Below, in pieces: positions 7,168 to 16,600 of a stretch of 64,000 bases of DNA. The translations under genes were made by a program, and so were the position numbers. The notes beneath the pieces are model-generated. The model was not told the origin of the DNA and made no database searches. It worked only from the letters and a program-made list of their open reading frames with translations. Numbering within the stretch: the first letter of the stretch is position 1; each line of letters starts with the position of its first letter. Location: contig NZ_JACHFR010000002.1 of the NCBI RefSeq assembly GCF_014202035.1, positions 248,001-312,000 of the forward strand, written 5' to 3'. The DNA is from Treponema rectale. Lineage in GTDB: Bacteria > Spirochaetota > Spirochaetia > Treponematales > Treponemataceae.

Positions 7168-9732
7168 ATGACTAGATTTACAAAACTTTTTTCACTACCC
7201 GTCATTGCAGGATTACTGCTTACTGGTTGTTCAGACTCTGGAGGAGGAAGTTCTGATTCAAACCCGGGCATAAGCTTAACCTGCGGAACAACACTTCAAA
7301 TCACTGATGCGGTTCCACTAAGCACACTGGAAAACACCATCAGTGCCATCCAAAAAAATTCTACTGCTGATTTAAAATGGACGTCTTCAGATGAAAATGT
7401 CATAAAAATTACAAATACAACATCTGCTGCACCAAAACTAATTATCTATCAGGAAGGAACTTCAACTCTTGCTGTAAGTTTTACGGAAAACGGATCAACT
7501 TATTCTGCAGAATGCAATGCTACCGTAACATTTAAGGACGCTTCAGAATCATCCCCGTCTTTCAGTGTTGATGAAGTAGCAGACCACTATGCAACCATAA
7601 ACTGGAGTGCGGCTGATAACGTTACCTACGAAAAATTCCTGCTTTTAACTTATAAAGGCACCGATCTGCTTTCAAAAGAAGAACTGGGAAGTTCTGCCGT
7701 AACAAAAGCTCTGTCTGCATTAGACTCGGAAACGGAATACACCGCTAAACTTTACGGTATATTCTCCAATGGTTCTGAATACACTGTTTCTTCCAAAACT
7801 TTTACAACATTAGAAGATACAACAGCGCCAGGTTCTGTAACCTTCAATGAAGAAAAAATAACTGCCAGTGCAGCAGAAGAAGCCATAACCCTTTACTGGT
7901 CAAACCCTGCAGACACAGATCTTGCAAAAATAGTAATTTCAATTTCGAGCACGGAAGATTCAACTGTTTTTGATGACATTGAACTTACTACAGCATCTTT
8001 CTTAAAAGCAGGAGCTGCAAACCTTTCTAAAAAAATTACAGGACTCATGGATTCTTTAGAAGGTACACCATACAGCTTTACAATAAAGACTTATGATACT
8101 TCAGACCTTCATGCGGAAGCTAATGATGTAACAAAAACCTTTACAACAAAAGCTGATCCTGCTCCTGGAAACGTTACATTTACTTCATATTCATCAACAG
8201 AAAGCTCAATAACCGTAAACTGGACCAACCCTGCTGATACGGATATTACCAGTGCAGAGATTTCAATTACAAGTACGGAAGATACCCGGACAGACCTTTC
8301 TTCCCTTTCTGCATCACTTACAGGCAGTAAATATAAAACTGCTAATGCTGAATGTTCATATTCTTTCTCAAATCTTCTTACTGACGGAACAGATGGTTTT
8401 GCTTACACAATAACAGTAACGCTTACAGACAGCCACCAGCACAAAAACAGCGGTACAGCTCAGACTGTAAATACGAGCAAAGACGTAACGGCTCCTGGTG
8501 AAGTAAACATTACTTATGTAAAAACCAGGGCATCATCAATTACCGTAACCTGGACAAATCCATCTGACAGTGACTTTACAAAAACAACAGCCTCAATTTA
8601 TGACTCAAGCGCCAGTATCATAGGAGAAGCTGTAACACAGACAGGTTCTGCCGGAGCAAGTCAAAACTGCAGCTTTACGGAACTCACAGAAGGAGAAACC
8701 TATTCTGTTGTCATTCAGACAGTTGACGAATGGGGCAATACAAGTACCGGAACAACGAAAACAATTACTGCAGAAAACCCGGCCGTTTCTTCTGTCAGCG
8801 CCGTAACAGGATTTTCAGGACAGGCTGTTGTTTCCTGGACCGACTGTGATGAAGACGGACTTTCTTATATTGTTAGTGCACAAAGCCAGACTTCAGGCGC
8901 AACTATTCCAGACCCAATAACAGTTGCCTCAGGAAAAGAAAAAATTGCCGTTTCAGGCCTTGATATCGGAACAGCCTACACCTTTACCGTAACACCAAAA
9001 GATGATGAAGGAACATACACAGCCGTTAAATCCAGCTCCCTGAGTCCTGTAGCCGTTATCTGGCAGTTAAAATCAGGATATAATGAAAAAATGATACACC
9101 CGGCAGTTCTTGTTGAAGATTACTCTAAAGGATACGTAACTGCTTCCAGCATGCACATCATTGCCTCGGATCATAGTGATAAAGCAGATGGTCCTGACGT
9201 AAGCCGTTCAAGTGCAAAATATGATAACTGGGTTGTTCTTCCAGGTCTGGCAGATCCTACAAATCCAGACTATTTTTCTTTGGTAGCAGATGCTACTCAG
9301 AAATATTCAGCAGATACAACAGGAGCAACTTCTACTGTACCGTCACCAAGCAGTTATTATATTTATTTTGATACAGAGGGCACTCACGCTCCTATACCTG
9401 CAGGCTCTGCATACTCCAGCTGGGGTGGAAGCTCTCTTGATGCCAACAATGCAGAATCAAACAGAATGTGGATTGGAGGAAAATCTGAAATTTCTGATCC
9501 AGACAACGCAACCTTCTATATTGTAGAGCAGTCTGATGTTACAAAAAATCCTACAGGAGAACACGATATTCCTGATTATGAACCGTATGTATACTTCAAG
9601 AGTACAGGAGGACTTTTCTGGCAGCATTCCTTCTGCACATTCCTTGGAGTAAGTCAGGTAAATGATACTCCATGTGCTGCCATTGCCCGTCAGATTTATA
9701 CTTATTCTGGAGCTATAACGCTTCCGGAATAA
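7168..9732 (+). CDS. Lipoprotein with Ig-like and fibronectin type III domains
   Basis: This 854-residue protein starts with a lipoprotein signal peptide (lipobox LLTGC, Cys21) followed by a Gly/Ser linker. Residues about 33-125 look like a Big_2-type Ig domain (LKWTSSDENVIKI). About five FN3 domains follow between residues 130 and 630. The segments with ITLYWSNPADTDLAKI, ITVNWTNPADTDITSA and ITVTWTNPSDSDFTKT are clearly repeats of each other. The last 220 residues form a separate domain that I do not recognise, rich in Trp, Tyr and Ser. It is probably an outer-leaflet or surface lipoprotein; a carbohydrate- or host-binding role is only a guess. Its stop codon lies within a 49-bp repeat. Confidence 0.82.
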   Translation: MTRFTKLFSLPVIAGLLLTGCSDSGGGSSDSNPGISLTCGTTLQITDAVPLSTLENTISAIQKNSTADLKWTSSDENVIKITNTTSAAPKLIIYQEGTSTLAVSFTENGSTYSAECNATVTFKDASESSPSFSVDEVADHYATINWSAADNVTYEKFLLLTYKGTDLLSKEELGSSAVTKALSALDSETEYTAKLYGIFSNGSEYTVSSKTFTTLEDTTAPGSVTFNEEKITASAAEEAITLYWSNPADTDLAKIVISISSTEDSTVFDDIELTTASFLKAGAANLSKKITGLMDSLEGTPYSFTIKTYDTSDLHAEANDVTKTFTTKADPAPGNVTFTSYSSTESSITVNWTNPADTDITSAEISITSTEDTRTDLSSLSASLTGSKYKTANAECSYSFSNLLTDGTDGFAYTITVTLTDSHQHKNSGTAQTVNTSKDVTAPGEVNITYVKTRASSITVTWTNPSDSDFTKTTASIYDSSASIIGEAVTQTGSAGASQNCSFTELTEGETYSVVIQTVDEWGNTSTGTTKTITAENPAVSSVSAVTGFSGQAVVSWTDCDEDGLSYIVSAQSQTSGATIPDPITVASGKEKIAVSGLDIGTAYTFTVTPKDDEGTYTAVKSSSLSPVAVIWQLKSGYNEKMIHPAVLVEDYSKGYVTASSMHIIASDHSDKADGPDVSRSSAKYDNWVVLPGLADPTNPDYFSLVADATQKYSADTTGATSTVPSPSSYYIYFDTEGTHAPIPAGSAYSSWGGSSLDANNAESNRMWIGGKSEISDPDNATFYIVEQSDVTKNPTGEHDIPDYEPYVYFKSTGGLFWQHSFCTFLGVSQVNDTPCAAIARQIYTYSGAITLPE

Positions 9733-9945
9733 ACTTACATGTCATTCCGGACTTGATCCGGAATCTCTGAATAAACTTACATGTCATTTTCGAGCTTGAT
9801 CCGAAAATCCTCCTGCATGAGATTGCCGCATCAAGTGCGGCAATGACAGGGTGGCGAGTGTGGTAATGACTCATACTTTTTGGACAGCCCCCTCTGAATA
9901 AACTTACATGTCATTCCGGACTTGATCCGGAATCTCTGAATAAAC
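9728..9945. repeat. Mosaic palindromic repeat, copy B, with 49-bp direct repeats
   Basis: Two identical 49-bp direct repeats (9728-9776 and 9897-9945) each contain the palindrome TGTCATTCCGGACTTGATCC. Between them lie TTGCCGCATCAAGTGCGGCA-type hairpins and the ACTTTTTGGACAGCCCC terminus. The first direct repeat includes the stop codon of the upstream lipoprotein. Confidence 0.85.
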
Positions 9946-9947
9946 AA

Positions 9948-9996
9948 AAGGGGCTGCAGTTCATACCGATTATACGAACCGCAGCCCCTTCTGTTT
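9948..9996. terminator. Bidirectional terminator
   Basis: Stem AAGGGGCTGC/GCAGCCCCTT with a further GTTC/GAAC pairing inside the loop, and T-rich runs on both strands. It serves the lipoprotein gene and the convergent small-protein gene. Confidence 0.85.
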
Positions 9997-10016
9997 TTAT
10001 TAACTGTAAAAGTTAA

Positions 10017-10472
10017 CTACTCCTGTTTTGTAAAGATCATTGAAGCTTCCATTTCACCGTCTGCAGAAACAATCTTTATTCCAAAATATAACTTTTTCTT
10101 ATTGTCTGAAAGACGCCATGAAGTATCACCTTCAATAGTGATTCCATAATTAGAAGCCTGTTCAATAATATCATCAGTTAATGGAATCTGTCCCGGAAGC
10201 TGGTTAAACATAAGATCTTTAAGCTCTTCAAGAGTCATCTCTTCTTCTTCTTCATCTGCAGTAAGAAGAACTTTTGAAGAATCTTTTTTTCCTGTGATGT
10301 CTACAACAGCATGTTCTGTTTCTGAAGTTGTTCCATCATTCATTGAAATTTCAAGATCCCATTTTCCTACAGCCCATTTTGAATTCATGTCATCAGCTTT
10401 AATTACCTTATCAGCAAATGTCATTGCTGAAACCAGAAGCAGACCTGCAAGAACTGCCATCAATTTTTTCAT
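10017..10472 (-). CDS. Secreted protein of unknown function, paralogue of the next gene
   Basis: This 151-residue protein has a cleavable signal peptide (MKKLMAVLAGLLLVSAMTFA). Its mature part begins with KWAVGKWDLEI, a lipocalin/DUF-like beta start, and ends with a beta-rich block (TIEGDTSWRL, YFGIKIVSADG). The same two blocks occur in the gene immediately upstream (WLKGSWEATI; TIEGDGRLYL, SGIKIIELDG), so they are tandem paralogues. The signature WxxGxW suggests a small beta-barrel or sandwich domain in the periplasm. It has an acidic patch EEEEEMT near the middle. The start is supported by a GGAGGAT ribosome site. The function is unknown. Confidence 0.72.
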   Translation of the reverse strand: MKKLMAVLAGLLLVSAMTFADKVIKADDMNSKWAVGKWDLEISMNDGTTSETEHAVVDITGKKDSSKVLLTADEEEEEMTLEELKDLMFNQLPGQIPLTDDIIEQASNYGITIEGDTSWRLSDNKKKLYFGIKIVSADGEMEASMIFTKQE

Positions 10473-10507
10473 ATCATCCTCCTAGATGAAATATTTATTT
10501 ATTAAAA

Positions 10508-10978
10508 TTACTGTTTTTTTACCATAGTAAAATAGTAGGTTTCAGTACGGCCATCCAATTCTATAATTTTAATTCCAGAAGAAACCTTATCTCTTTTTCC
10601 ATTCAAATACAAACGACCGTCTCCTTCAATCGTCAGACCGTCAAAAGTAAGCTTTGCTATATCTTCCGTTCCCGGAATATCTGAAACATAATAGTAGAAA
10701 ACTTCATCTCTTAAACCGTCCATATCAGTAAGCTCTTTTGAACCTGAAGCACGAAGGATTTCTACTTCATCCTCTGATTTTACATTAACGGTAAAGTTTC
10801 TGTTTATCTGATATATTCCTTTAGTTTCTGAAATTGTTGCTTCCCACGAACCTTTTAACCAGTCCACTGAAAAATCATCAACCGTTACACACATATCTTT
10901 CTGTAATTCTGTTTTTTTACCGATACAAGACAGAAAAATAAGTGGTGTAAACAAAACTAAAAATACTACTTTTTTCAC
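10508..10978 (-). CDS. Lipoprotein of unknown function, paralogue of the previous gene
   Basis: The 156-residue product has a lipoprotein signal (lipobox IFLSC, Cys18). It is related to the protein encoded just downstream: WLKGSWEATI at the start of the mature domain and TIEGDGRLYL with SGIKIIELDG near the end align with WAVGKWDLEI, TIEGDTSWRL and YFGIKIVSADG. The start codon is GTG. No clear Shine-Dalgarno is visible. It precedes its paralogue by 35 bp on the same strand and probably arose by tandem duplication, with one copy anchored as a lipoprotein and the other secreted into the periplasm. Confidence 0.72.
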   Translation of the reverse strand: MKKVVFLVLFTPLIFLSCIGKKTELQKDMCVTVDDFSVDWLKGSWEATISETKGIYQINRNFTVNVKSEDEVEILRASGSKELTDMDGLRDEVFYYYVSDIPGTEDIAKLTFDGLTIEGDGRLYLNGKRDKVSSGIKIIELDGRTETYYFTMVKKQ

Positions 10979-11024
10979 GATAATTAATTATTTAGTATAA
11001 ATTTTATAATGTCAATTAATCTAA

Positions 11025-11258
11025 TTATTCGATATATTCAAATTCAGATTTATCGAATCCAAAATCATCCACTTCTTCATCACCAAGATCAAAGACGCCC
11101 TCATCATACTCTGGAGGAGTAAGCTTTCCTTCATATTTTTTTTCTACAGTACTGAGTTCACGTTCTCCAGAAGCCTTCTTCTGAGTTTTTTTCTTACCGC
11201 AGCTCACCAGAGAAAAAACACATGCAAAAACAGTCATAAAAAATATTATCTTTTTCAT
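11025..11258 (-). CDS. Small acidic lipoprotein
   Basis: This 77-residue product has a lipobox (SLVSC, Cys20) and then a short mature part that starts with a Lys-rich stretch and ends in an acidic, disordered-looking tail (GDEEVDDFGFDKSEFEYIE). There is no recognisable domain. A ribosome site, AGAGGATAAT, precedes the start. It heads the group of three small envelope proteins on the minus strand. Proteins of this size and composition are hard to assign; I call it real because of the signal peptide, ribosome site and codon use. Confidence 0.65.
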   Translation of the reverse strand: MKKIIFFMTVFACVFSLVSCGKKKTQKKASGERELSTVEKKYEGKLTPPEYDEGVFDLGDEEVDDFGFDKSEFEYIE

Positions 11259-11321
11259 ATTATCCTCTACTTAAAGTAGCATGTAAAAAAATGTCTATCA
11301 AGATTATTTTTACTTTTAAAC

Positions 11322-11358
11322 AAAAAAAAGGAGTCTCCTTTTACAAGGAAACTCCTTT
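11322..11358 (-). terminator. Terminator after the Asp-rich lipoprotein gene
   Basis: AAAGGAGTTTCCTT and AAGGAGACTCCTTT arms pair across a short loop, followed on the minus strand by a run of T. Confidence 0.88.
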
Positions 11359-11386
11359 AGTAAGAAAAATGTTTATGATTTACAAA

Positions 11387-11884
11387 TTAGAAATCAAAGT
11401 CGTAATCGTCTAATTCATCCTGAAGAGCACCACGAATTGCATTCTTCATACCTTCAGCTAAATCATCTTCATCGTAGTCATCATCGTCATCATCATCTTC
11501 GTCATCGTCAGATGCTTTTTTTGACGAAGCTTTTTTATCATCTTTATCTGATTTTACTTCTGTGAAAACTACTTCTTCATCTGCATTTGTTTTATCAATG
11601 AGTTTTCCGTCTTCGTATACGAATTTACCATCCTGACCATCAGCCTTAACTTTAATTACGTTTCCGCTTACAGTATAAGGAAATTCCATTTTCTGGAAAC
11701 CTGATTTAATCTCAAGGTTTTTGCCATCAACAAAAGTAACTGTTGTTGTTGTGAATCCTTCTTTTAATTCGAAAACCTTTCCAGTCATATCAACAGATGA
11801 CGAGCTTCCAGAATCTTTCTTACTGCAGCTGCCAAGTGAAAGAGCTGCAACCATTGCAACAAGAACCAAACCAAATTTTTTCAT
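11387..11884 (-). CDS. Asp-rich lipoprotein
   Basis: This 165-residue protein has a lipoprotein signal (lipobox LGSC, Cys20) followed by a Ser-rich linker. Residues 32-110 form a small beta-rich domain (VFELKEGFTTTTVTFVDG, repeated KxVYEDGKL), similar in layout to the lipocalin-like folds of many small bacterial lipoproteins. The C-terminal 55 residues are highly acidic, with a run of about ten Asp/Glu residues, then a short helix and a closing DDYDFDF. An AAAGGAG ribosome site precedes the start and a strong terminator follows, so it is monocistronic. The poly-acidic tail might bind divalent cations, which is only a guess. Confidence 0.7.
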   Translation of the reverse strand: MKKFGLVLVAMVAALSLGSCSKKDSGSSSSVDMTGKVFELKEGFTTTTVTFVDGKNLEIKSGFQKMEFPYTVSGNVIKVKADGQDGKFVYEDGKLIDKTNADEEVVFTEVKSDKDDKKASSKKASDDDEDDDDDDDYDEDDLAEGMKNAIRGALQDELDDYDFDF

Positions 11885-12018
11885 TTATGTCTCCTTTAAA
11901 GCTTTCTACTGCTTATTAACAGTAGTTACTCTATTATAATCCCATAATTATTATTTTCAAGATACATGAGAAAAAAAGTCTATTGAATAAATTGTATAAA
12001 ATGAAGTAATATTAAAAC

Positions 12019-13167
12019 ATGAAAAGTTCGATATCAAACTATTCTGAAAAAGACTTTATGCGCCGTGCAATTAAACTTGCTTTACAGGGAGAAGGTTTTG
12101 TTCATCCTAATCCGATGGTGGGAGCAGTTATTGTACGCGATAATAAAATTCTTGCAGAAGGATATCATCATAACTATGGCAATCTTCATGCAGAACGGGA
12201 TGCATTAAAAAATGCTGCCGAACAGAATATTTCTGTAGAAGGTGCTGAACTTTTTGTAACGCTGGAACCCTGCTGTCATCACGGAAAACAGCCGCCATGC
12301 ACTCAGGCAATTATCGATGCAAAGATAAAAAAAGTTTACATAGGAAGCAGAGATCCTAATCCTCTTGTTAACGGTAAAGGCGTTCAGATTTTAAAAGACG
12401 CCGGAATAGAAGTTATTCAGGATTTTCTAAAAGAAGAATGTGATTCAATAAATAAAATTTTCTTTCATTATATAAAATACAAAACACCATACGTTATTTT
12501 AAAATACGCCATGACTTTAGACGGTCAGACTGCAACCTATACAAAAGACAGCAAATGGATAAGCGGAAATTCCTCAAGGACAAACGTTCATAAAACACGG
12601 GCAAATGTTTCTGCAGTTCTTACAGGAATTCAGACAGCCCTTGCAGACAATCCCATGCTGAACTGCCGCCTTGAAGACGGAAAAAAACATTTTAACCCTG
12701 TACGCATAGTTTTAGATTCCTCAGTGCAGTTAAAAAAAGACAGCGCCCTTGTCCGCACTGCAAAAGAAATTCCTGTTATAGATGTATGCGCAGAAAATCT
12801 TTCTTCTGAAGAATCAGAACGCATGACTGAATTAAAAAATCTGGGAGTTGAATTTATTCAGATTGAAAGCTGCGAAGGCAAAATAGATTTAGAAAAACTG
12901 CTTGTACTTTTAGGTGAGCGGGGAATAGACAGTATTCTTGTAGAAAGCGGAGGTTTTTTAAACGCATCGTTTTTATTCCAGAAAAAAAATCCTCTTGTAA
13001 ATGAAATACATGTTTACCTTGCACCAAAATTTTTTGGTAATGACGGAACTAGTATTTTTAATCCGGTAAGAGGTCTGGGAGTTGAGCTTGCTAAAGATGC
13101 CCTGACACTAAAAAAACCGGAAATAGAATTTTTTGATGACGACATTCTTTTAAAATATGAGGTTTAA
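12019..13167 (+). CDS. ribD: RibD, bifunctional pyrimidine deaminase/reductase
   Basis: This 382-residue enzyme has both RibD domains. The N-terminal zinc deaminase (residues about 10-150) shows HPNPMVGAVIV, the H57-A-E59 motif and PCCHHGKQPPC with the zinc cysteines C85 and C94. The C-terminal reductase (about 155-380) begins PYVILKYAMTLDGQ and has GGFLNASFL near the end. It converts the GTP-derived pyrimidine through deamination and NADPH-dependent reduction in riboflavin synthesis. It leads the operon ribD-ribE-ribBA-ribH; ribE starts at the next base after its stop. I saw no FMN riboswitch in the 130 bp upstream. Confidence 0.96.
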   Translation: MKSSISNYSEKDFMRRAIKLALQGEGFVHPNPMVGAVIVRDNKILAEGYHHNYGNLHAERDALKNAAEQNISVEGAELFVTLEPCCHHGKQPPCTQAIIDAKIKKVYIGSRDPNPLVNGKGVQILKDAGIEVIQDFLKEECDSINKIFFHYIKYKTPYVILKYAMTLDGQTATYTKDSKWISGNSSRTNVHKTRANVSAVLTGIQTALADNPMLNCRLEDGKKHFNPVRIVLDSSVQLKKDSALVRTAKEIPVIDVCAENLSSEESERMTELKNLGVEFIQIESCEGKIDLEKLLVLLGERGIDSILVESGGFLNASFLFQKKNPLVNEIHVYLAPKFFGNDGTSIFNPVRGLGVELAKDALTLKKPEIEFFDDDILLKYEV

Positions 13168-13833
13168 ATGTTCACGGGAATTATAGAAGAAAAAGGAAGC
13201 GTATCTCAAATAACTCAGAACGGATCTTCTCTTGTTCTTGAATTAAACTGTTCCTTTGCAAAAGAACTTTCTTTAGGAGAAAGCGTAGCTGTAAACGGAG
13301 TATGTCTTACTGTAACAAATATTTCTGATTCATCTTTCTGTGCTGATGTTACTCCTGAAACTTTCAGAAGAACTTCACTAGGTGCACTTTCTGCAGGAAG
13401 TCCTGTAAACCTTGAACGGGCAATGAAAGCAGACGGTCGCTTTGGAGGACACATAGTAAGCGGTCACATTGACGGTACCGGAAAACTTTTAAATTCAGTA
13501 AAAGAAGATAATGCCGTAAATGTATTTTTTTCTGTTGATGAAAAGCTTGGCCGATACATTATAGAAAAAGGTTCTGTTGCAATCGACGGAATCAGTCTTA
13601 CGGTAGCTTCAGTTTCTAAAGAAAACAGCCGGTATATATTCAGCATAGCAGTAATTCCCCACACCTGGGAAAACACAACCCTGTGTAAAAAAAATGCCGG
13701 TGCTGTAGTAAATATTGAGTGTGATGTTGTAGGAAAATACATCGAACACTTCTTAAATTTTAAATCCGATACAGGAAAGAATGAAGAAAAAATTCCTGAA
13801 GAATTTTATTCAAACTTTCCCAGCTATCACTGA
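13168..13833 (+). CDS. ribE: Riboflavin synthase alpha chain
   Basis: This 221-residue protein starts with the hallmark [10 protein letters not shown] and contains the two tandem lumazine-binding barrels of riboflavin synthase. Repeated signatures are [13 protein letters not shown] (residues about 36-48) and [12 protein letters not shown] (about 134-145), and [11 protein letters not shown] links the halves. It dismutates two 6,7-dimethyl-8-ribityllumazine molecules to riboflavin. It abuts ribD with no spacing, which indicates translational coupling. The C-terminal 15 residues beyond VGKYIEHFL are a small extension. ribBA begins 25 bp after its stop. Confidence 0.96.
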   Translation: MFTGIIEEKGSVSQITQNGSSLVLELNCSFAKELSLGESVAVNGVCLTVTNISDSSFCADVTPETFRRTSLGALSAGSPVNLERAMKADGRFGGHIVSGHIDGTGKLLNSVKEDNAVNVFFSVDEKLGRYIIEKGSVAIDGISLTVASVSKENSRYIFSIAVIPHTWENTTLCKKNAGAVVNIECDVVGKYIEHFLNFKSDTGKNEEKIPEEFYSNFPSYH

Positions 13834-13858
13834 TAAACAGATTCAAAGGAGTTTATTT

Positions 13859-15070
13859 ATGGAAGAAACTTTTAACAAAATAGAAGAAGCTCTGGAAGAT
13901 CTCCGTAACGGTAAAATCATTATGGTTACCGATGACGAAAACAGAGAAAATGAAGGCGACCTTATTGTTGCAGCAAGATATGCAACTCCAGAAAACGTAA
14001 ACTTCATGGCTTCTTATGCAAAAGGTCTTATCTGCATGCCTCTCAGTCTTGAACTTGCACGTAAGTATGAATTTGTTCCAATGACTTCTAACAATACGGA
14101 CAATCATGAAACTGCATTTACAATTTCTGTTGATCATGTTTCTACTTCAACAGGTATAAGTGCATTCGACCGTTCTGCAACAGCCCTTGCTCTTGTTAAT
14201 CCAGAATCAAAACCTGAAGATTTTAGAAGACCGGGACATATGTTTCCGCTTATTGCAAAACCAAAGGGAACTTTTGAGCGCAACGGTCATACAGAAGCAA
14301 CTGTTGATTTATGTCGGCTTGCAGGTCTGGAAGAAGCAGGTCTCTGCTGTGAAATTATGAGTGATGACGGACACATGGCACGCCTTCCTGAACTTAGGGA
14401 ACTTGCTAAAAAATGGAATATGAAACTCATTTCTATTGCAGATCTTATCACTTACAGAAAGAGTCATGAAAAAATAGTGGAACGTGCTGCCTGCGCAAAT
14501 CTTCCGACAAAGTACGGCCAGTTTAAAATGTACGGTTACAAAGATTTAATCACAGGAGCAGAACATGCAGCCCTTGTTATGGGAGATGTTTCTGACGGTA
14601 AGCCTGTTCTTTGCCGCGTACACAGTGAATGTCTTACAGGAGATGCTTTCGGTTCATTAAAATGTGACTGCGGAGATCAGTTTGAATCAGCAATGAAACA
14701 CATAGCTCAGGAAGGCAGAGGTGTTCTTGTCTATCTTCGTCAGGAAGGACGTGGTATTGGACTTTTAAATAAAATAAAAGCTTACGCACTTCAGGATGAA
14801 GGAATGGATACTGTTGATGCAAATCTGGCTTTAGGTCTTCCGGAAGATGCCCGGGACTACAACTGCGGAATTCAGATTTTAAGAGATCTGGGAATAAGCA
14901 GGCTTAAGCTTATGACAAACAATCCTAAAAAAATCTACGGACTTAACAGTAAAGAATGTGGTCTTGAAATAACTGAACGGGTTCCGATACAGATGCCGGT
15001 TCGTGCTCAGGATAAATTTTACTTAAAAACTAAAGCTGTCCGCATGGGACACATATTAACAAATGTTTAA
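13859..15070 (+). CDS. ribBA: RibBA, DHBP synthase / GTP cyclohydrolase II
   Basis: This is a 403-residue fusion enzyme. Residues 1-205 are dihydroxybutanone-phosphate synthase ([17 protein letters not shown] with the acidic metal ligands). The rest is GTP cyclohydrolase II, with the zinc cysteines in [20 protein letters not shown] and the catalytic region [20 protein letters not shown]. It supplies both precursors of riboflavin. I chose the ATG at 13859 because AAAGGAG lies 8 nt upstream; an upstream in-frame ATG at 13781 lies inside ribE and would add 26 unrelated residues. It is co-transcribed with ribE and ribH. Confidence 0.95.
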   Translation: MEETFNKIEEALEDLRNGKIIMVTDDENRENEGDLIVAARYATPENVNFMASYAKGLICMPLSLELARKYEFVPMTSNNTDNHETAFTISVDHVSTSTGISAFDRSATALALVNPESKPEDFRRPGHMFPLIAKPKGTFERNGHTEATVDLCRLAGLEEAGLCCEIMSDDGHMARLPELRELAKKWNMKLISIADLITYRKSHEKIVERAACANLPTKYGQFKMYGYKDLITGAEHAALVMGDVSDGKPVLCRVHSECLTGDAFGSLKCDCGDQFESAMKHIAQEGRGVLVYLRQEGRGIGLLNKIKAYALQDEGMDTVDANLALGLPEDARDYNCGIQILRDLGISRLKLMTNNPKKIYGLNSKECGLEITERVPIQMPVRAQDKFYLKTKAVRMGHILTNV

Positions 15071-15084
15071 AAACGGAGGATTTT

Positions 15085-15561
15085 ATGAACATTATTGAAG
15101 GAAAAATGATTGCTTCTAAAAAAGACGGAAGCAAAATCAAAATCGGAATTGTTGCAGCCCGCTTCAATGAATTTATCGTATCAAAACTTATTGAAGGAGC
15201 AAGAGACGCTCTCTTACGTCATGATGTTCCGGAAGAAAACATTGATCTCTGCTGGGTTCCGGGAAGTTTTGAAATTCCTGTTGCAGCACAGAAAATGGCA
15301 GAAACAAAAAAATACGATGCCCTTATCTGTCTTGGTGCAGTAATCCGCGGTTCAACAAGCCACTATGATTATGTATGTGCAGAAGTTTCTAAAGGAGTTG
15401 CACAGGTTGGCCTTAACGAAAAGATGCCGGTAATGTTCGGTATCCTTACAACTGATACCATTCAGCAGGCTATCGAAAGAGCAGGTACAAAAGCCGGAAA
15501 CAAAGGCTATGACTGCGCTCTCGGTGCAATTGAAATGGTAAACATGATGAATCAATTCTAA
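15085..15561 (+). CDS. ribH: 6,7-dimethyl-8-ribityllumazine synthase
   Basis: This 158-residue protein matches lumazine synthase throughout: [17 protein letters not shown] at the start, [16 protein letters not shown] in the middle, [16 protein letters not shown] (the phosphate-binding RGxTxHxxxV region with the catalytic His), then [24 protein letters not shown]. It condenses dihydroxybutanone phosphate with the pyrimidine from RibD to give lumazine, the RibE substrate. It usually forms 60-mer or pentamer shells. A GGAGG ribosome site lies 14 bp after ribBA. It ends the riboflavin operon. Confidence 0.96.
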   Translation: MNIIEGKMIASKKDGSKIKIGIVAARFNEFIVSKLIEGARDALLRHDVPEENIDLCWVPGSFEIPVAAQKMAETKKYDALICLGAVIRGSTSHYDYVCAEVSKGVAQVGLNEKMPVMFGILTTDTIQQAIERAGTKAGNKGYDCALGAIEMVNMMNQF

Positions 15562-15566
15562 AACAG

Positions 15567-15575
15567 TGTTATAAT
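15567..15575 (+). promoter_or_regulatory. Extended -10 just before the hydrolase start
   Basis: TGTTATAAT is a perfect extended -10 element. It ends 7 nt before the ATG at 15583, and no Shine-Dalgarno is present. Confidence 0.6.
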
Positions 15576-15582
15576 TACAGGT

Positions 15583-16587
15583 ATGAAAAAGTCACTTAAA
15601 ATTTTTATACCTGTAATTTCATTTTTTTTAATCATAATCCTTTCATTATTCCTTGCTGCAAATTATCTTTTAAAAGAAGCCCTTTCACCTGTTCACCCGA
15701 ATGATGCACCTGACTCAGATTACTATATCGGGCAGCCGGAAAAACCTGCGCCGGATCCTTCTGATACTGTCGAGACAGCAGCTTACAATTCTTTTAACGC
15801 TTCCTACGCCTGGCTTAAAGAAAATTCCATAAAATGTTCAACACAGAGCTTTGACGGTCTTAAGTTAAATGCTTATCTTGCAAAACAGAAAGATGAATGC
15901 CACAACTATATAATAACTGTTCACGGCTGGAAATCAAAACCAAAAAATATTTCTTCATACGCAGAACATTTTTATCAGAATAAGTTTAACGTACTTGTCC
16001 CGGGAATGAGAGGTCACGGCTGGAGTGACGGAGACTTTATTGATATGGGATATTTCTGCAAATACGATATAAAAGAATGGTGTTCCTATATAACCCAAAA
16101 CGATCCTGAAGCACGCATTGCCCTTTGGGGTATTTCTATGGGCGGAACTACAGTAATGCTTACAACAGGACTTGAACTTCCGCAAAACATACTTTGTGCC
16201 GTAGAAGACTGCGGCTACGCTTCTGCATGGGATCAGTTATGTTACAGACTCAAAATTGAATATAATCTGCCGGCCTTTCCATTAATGAACATGGCAGATT
16301 CATTTATAAAATCAAAATACAACTTCAGTTTAAAAGACGTAGACTGTCTTGAAGCCTTAAAAAAATCCAGAACGCCTATACTTTTTATTCATGGTCTTAA
16401 GGATGATTTTGTTCCGCCAGACAACTTACAGCGCTGTTACGATGCCGCTGCCTGTGAAAAAAAGCTTCTTGAAATTCCAGAAGCCGTTCATGCAAGATCA
16501 GTCTTTACTGATTCAGAAAAATACTGGTCAACGGTAGATGCATTCCTGAATAAATACTTCTTTCCTCAGGAAGAAATAACAGAATGA
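15583..16587 (+). CDS. Membrane-anchored alpha/beta hydrolase
   Basis: This 334-residue protein starts with a transmembrane anchor (about residues 7-29, FIPVISFFLIIILSLF) and continues as an alpha/beta hydrolase of the YqkD/BAAT-like group. Visible features are the oxyanion-side HGWKSKP motif (about residue 110), the nucleophile elbow G-I-S-M-G-G (around residue 187), the acid in KDDFVPP and the histidine in EAVHARS, giving a full Ser-Asp-His triad. The active site should be periplasmic if the anchor is N-in. The substrate is unknown. It follows ribH but has its own promoter abutting the start codon. Confidence 0.85.
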   Translation: MKKSLKIFIPVISFFLIIILSLFLAANYLLKEALSPVHPNDAPDSDYYIGQPEKPAPDPSDTVETAAYNSFNASYAWLKENSIKCSTQSFDGLKLNAYLAKQKDECHNYIITVHGWKSKPKNISSYAEHFYQNKFNVLVPGMRGHGWSDGDFIDMGYFCKYDIKEWCSYITQNDPEARIALWGISMGGTTVMLTTGLELPQNILCAVEDCGYASAWDQLCYRLKIEYNLPAFPLMNMADSFIKSKYNFSLKDVDCLEALKKSRTPILFIHGLKDDFVPPDNLQRCYDAAACEKKLLEIPEAVHARSVFTDSEKYWSTVDAFLNKYFFPQEEITE

Positions 16588-16600
16588 AATTTGGTCTGAA

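Noticed and set aside
9728-9945. The repeats as a CRISPR array
   Set aside because: The units are palindromes of different sizes without regular spacers, and no cas genes are present.
11885-12018. A possible FMN riboswitch before ribD
   Set aside because: The leader is short and AT-rich and shows none of the conserved RFN elements.
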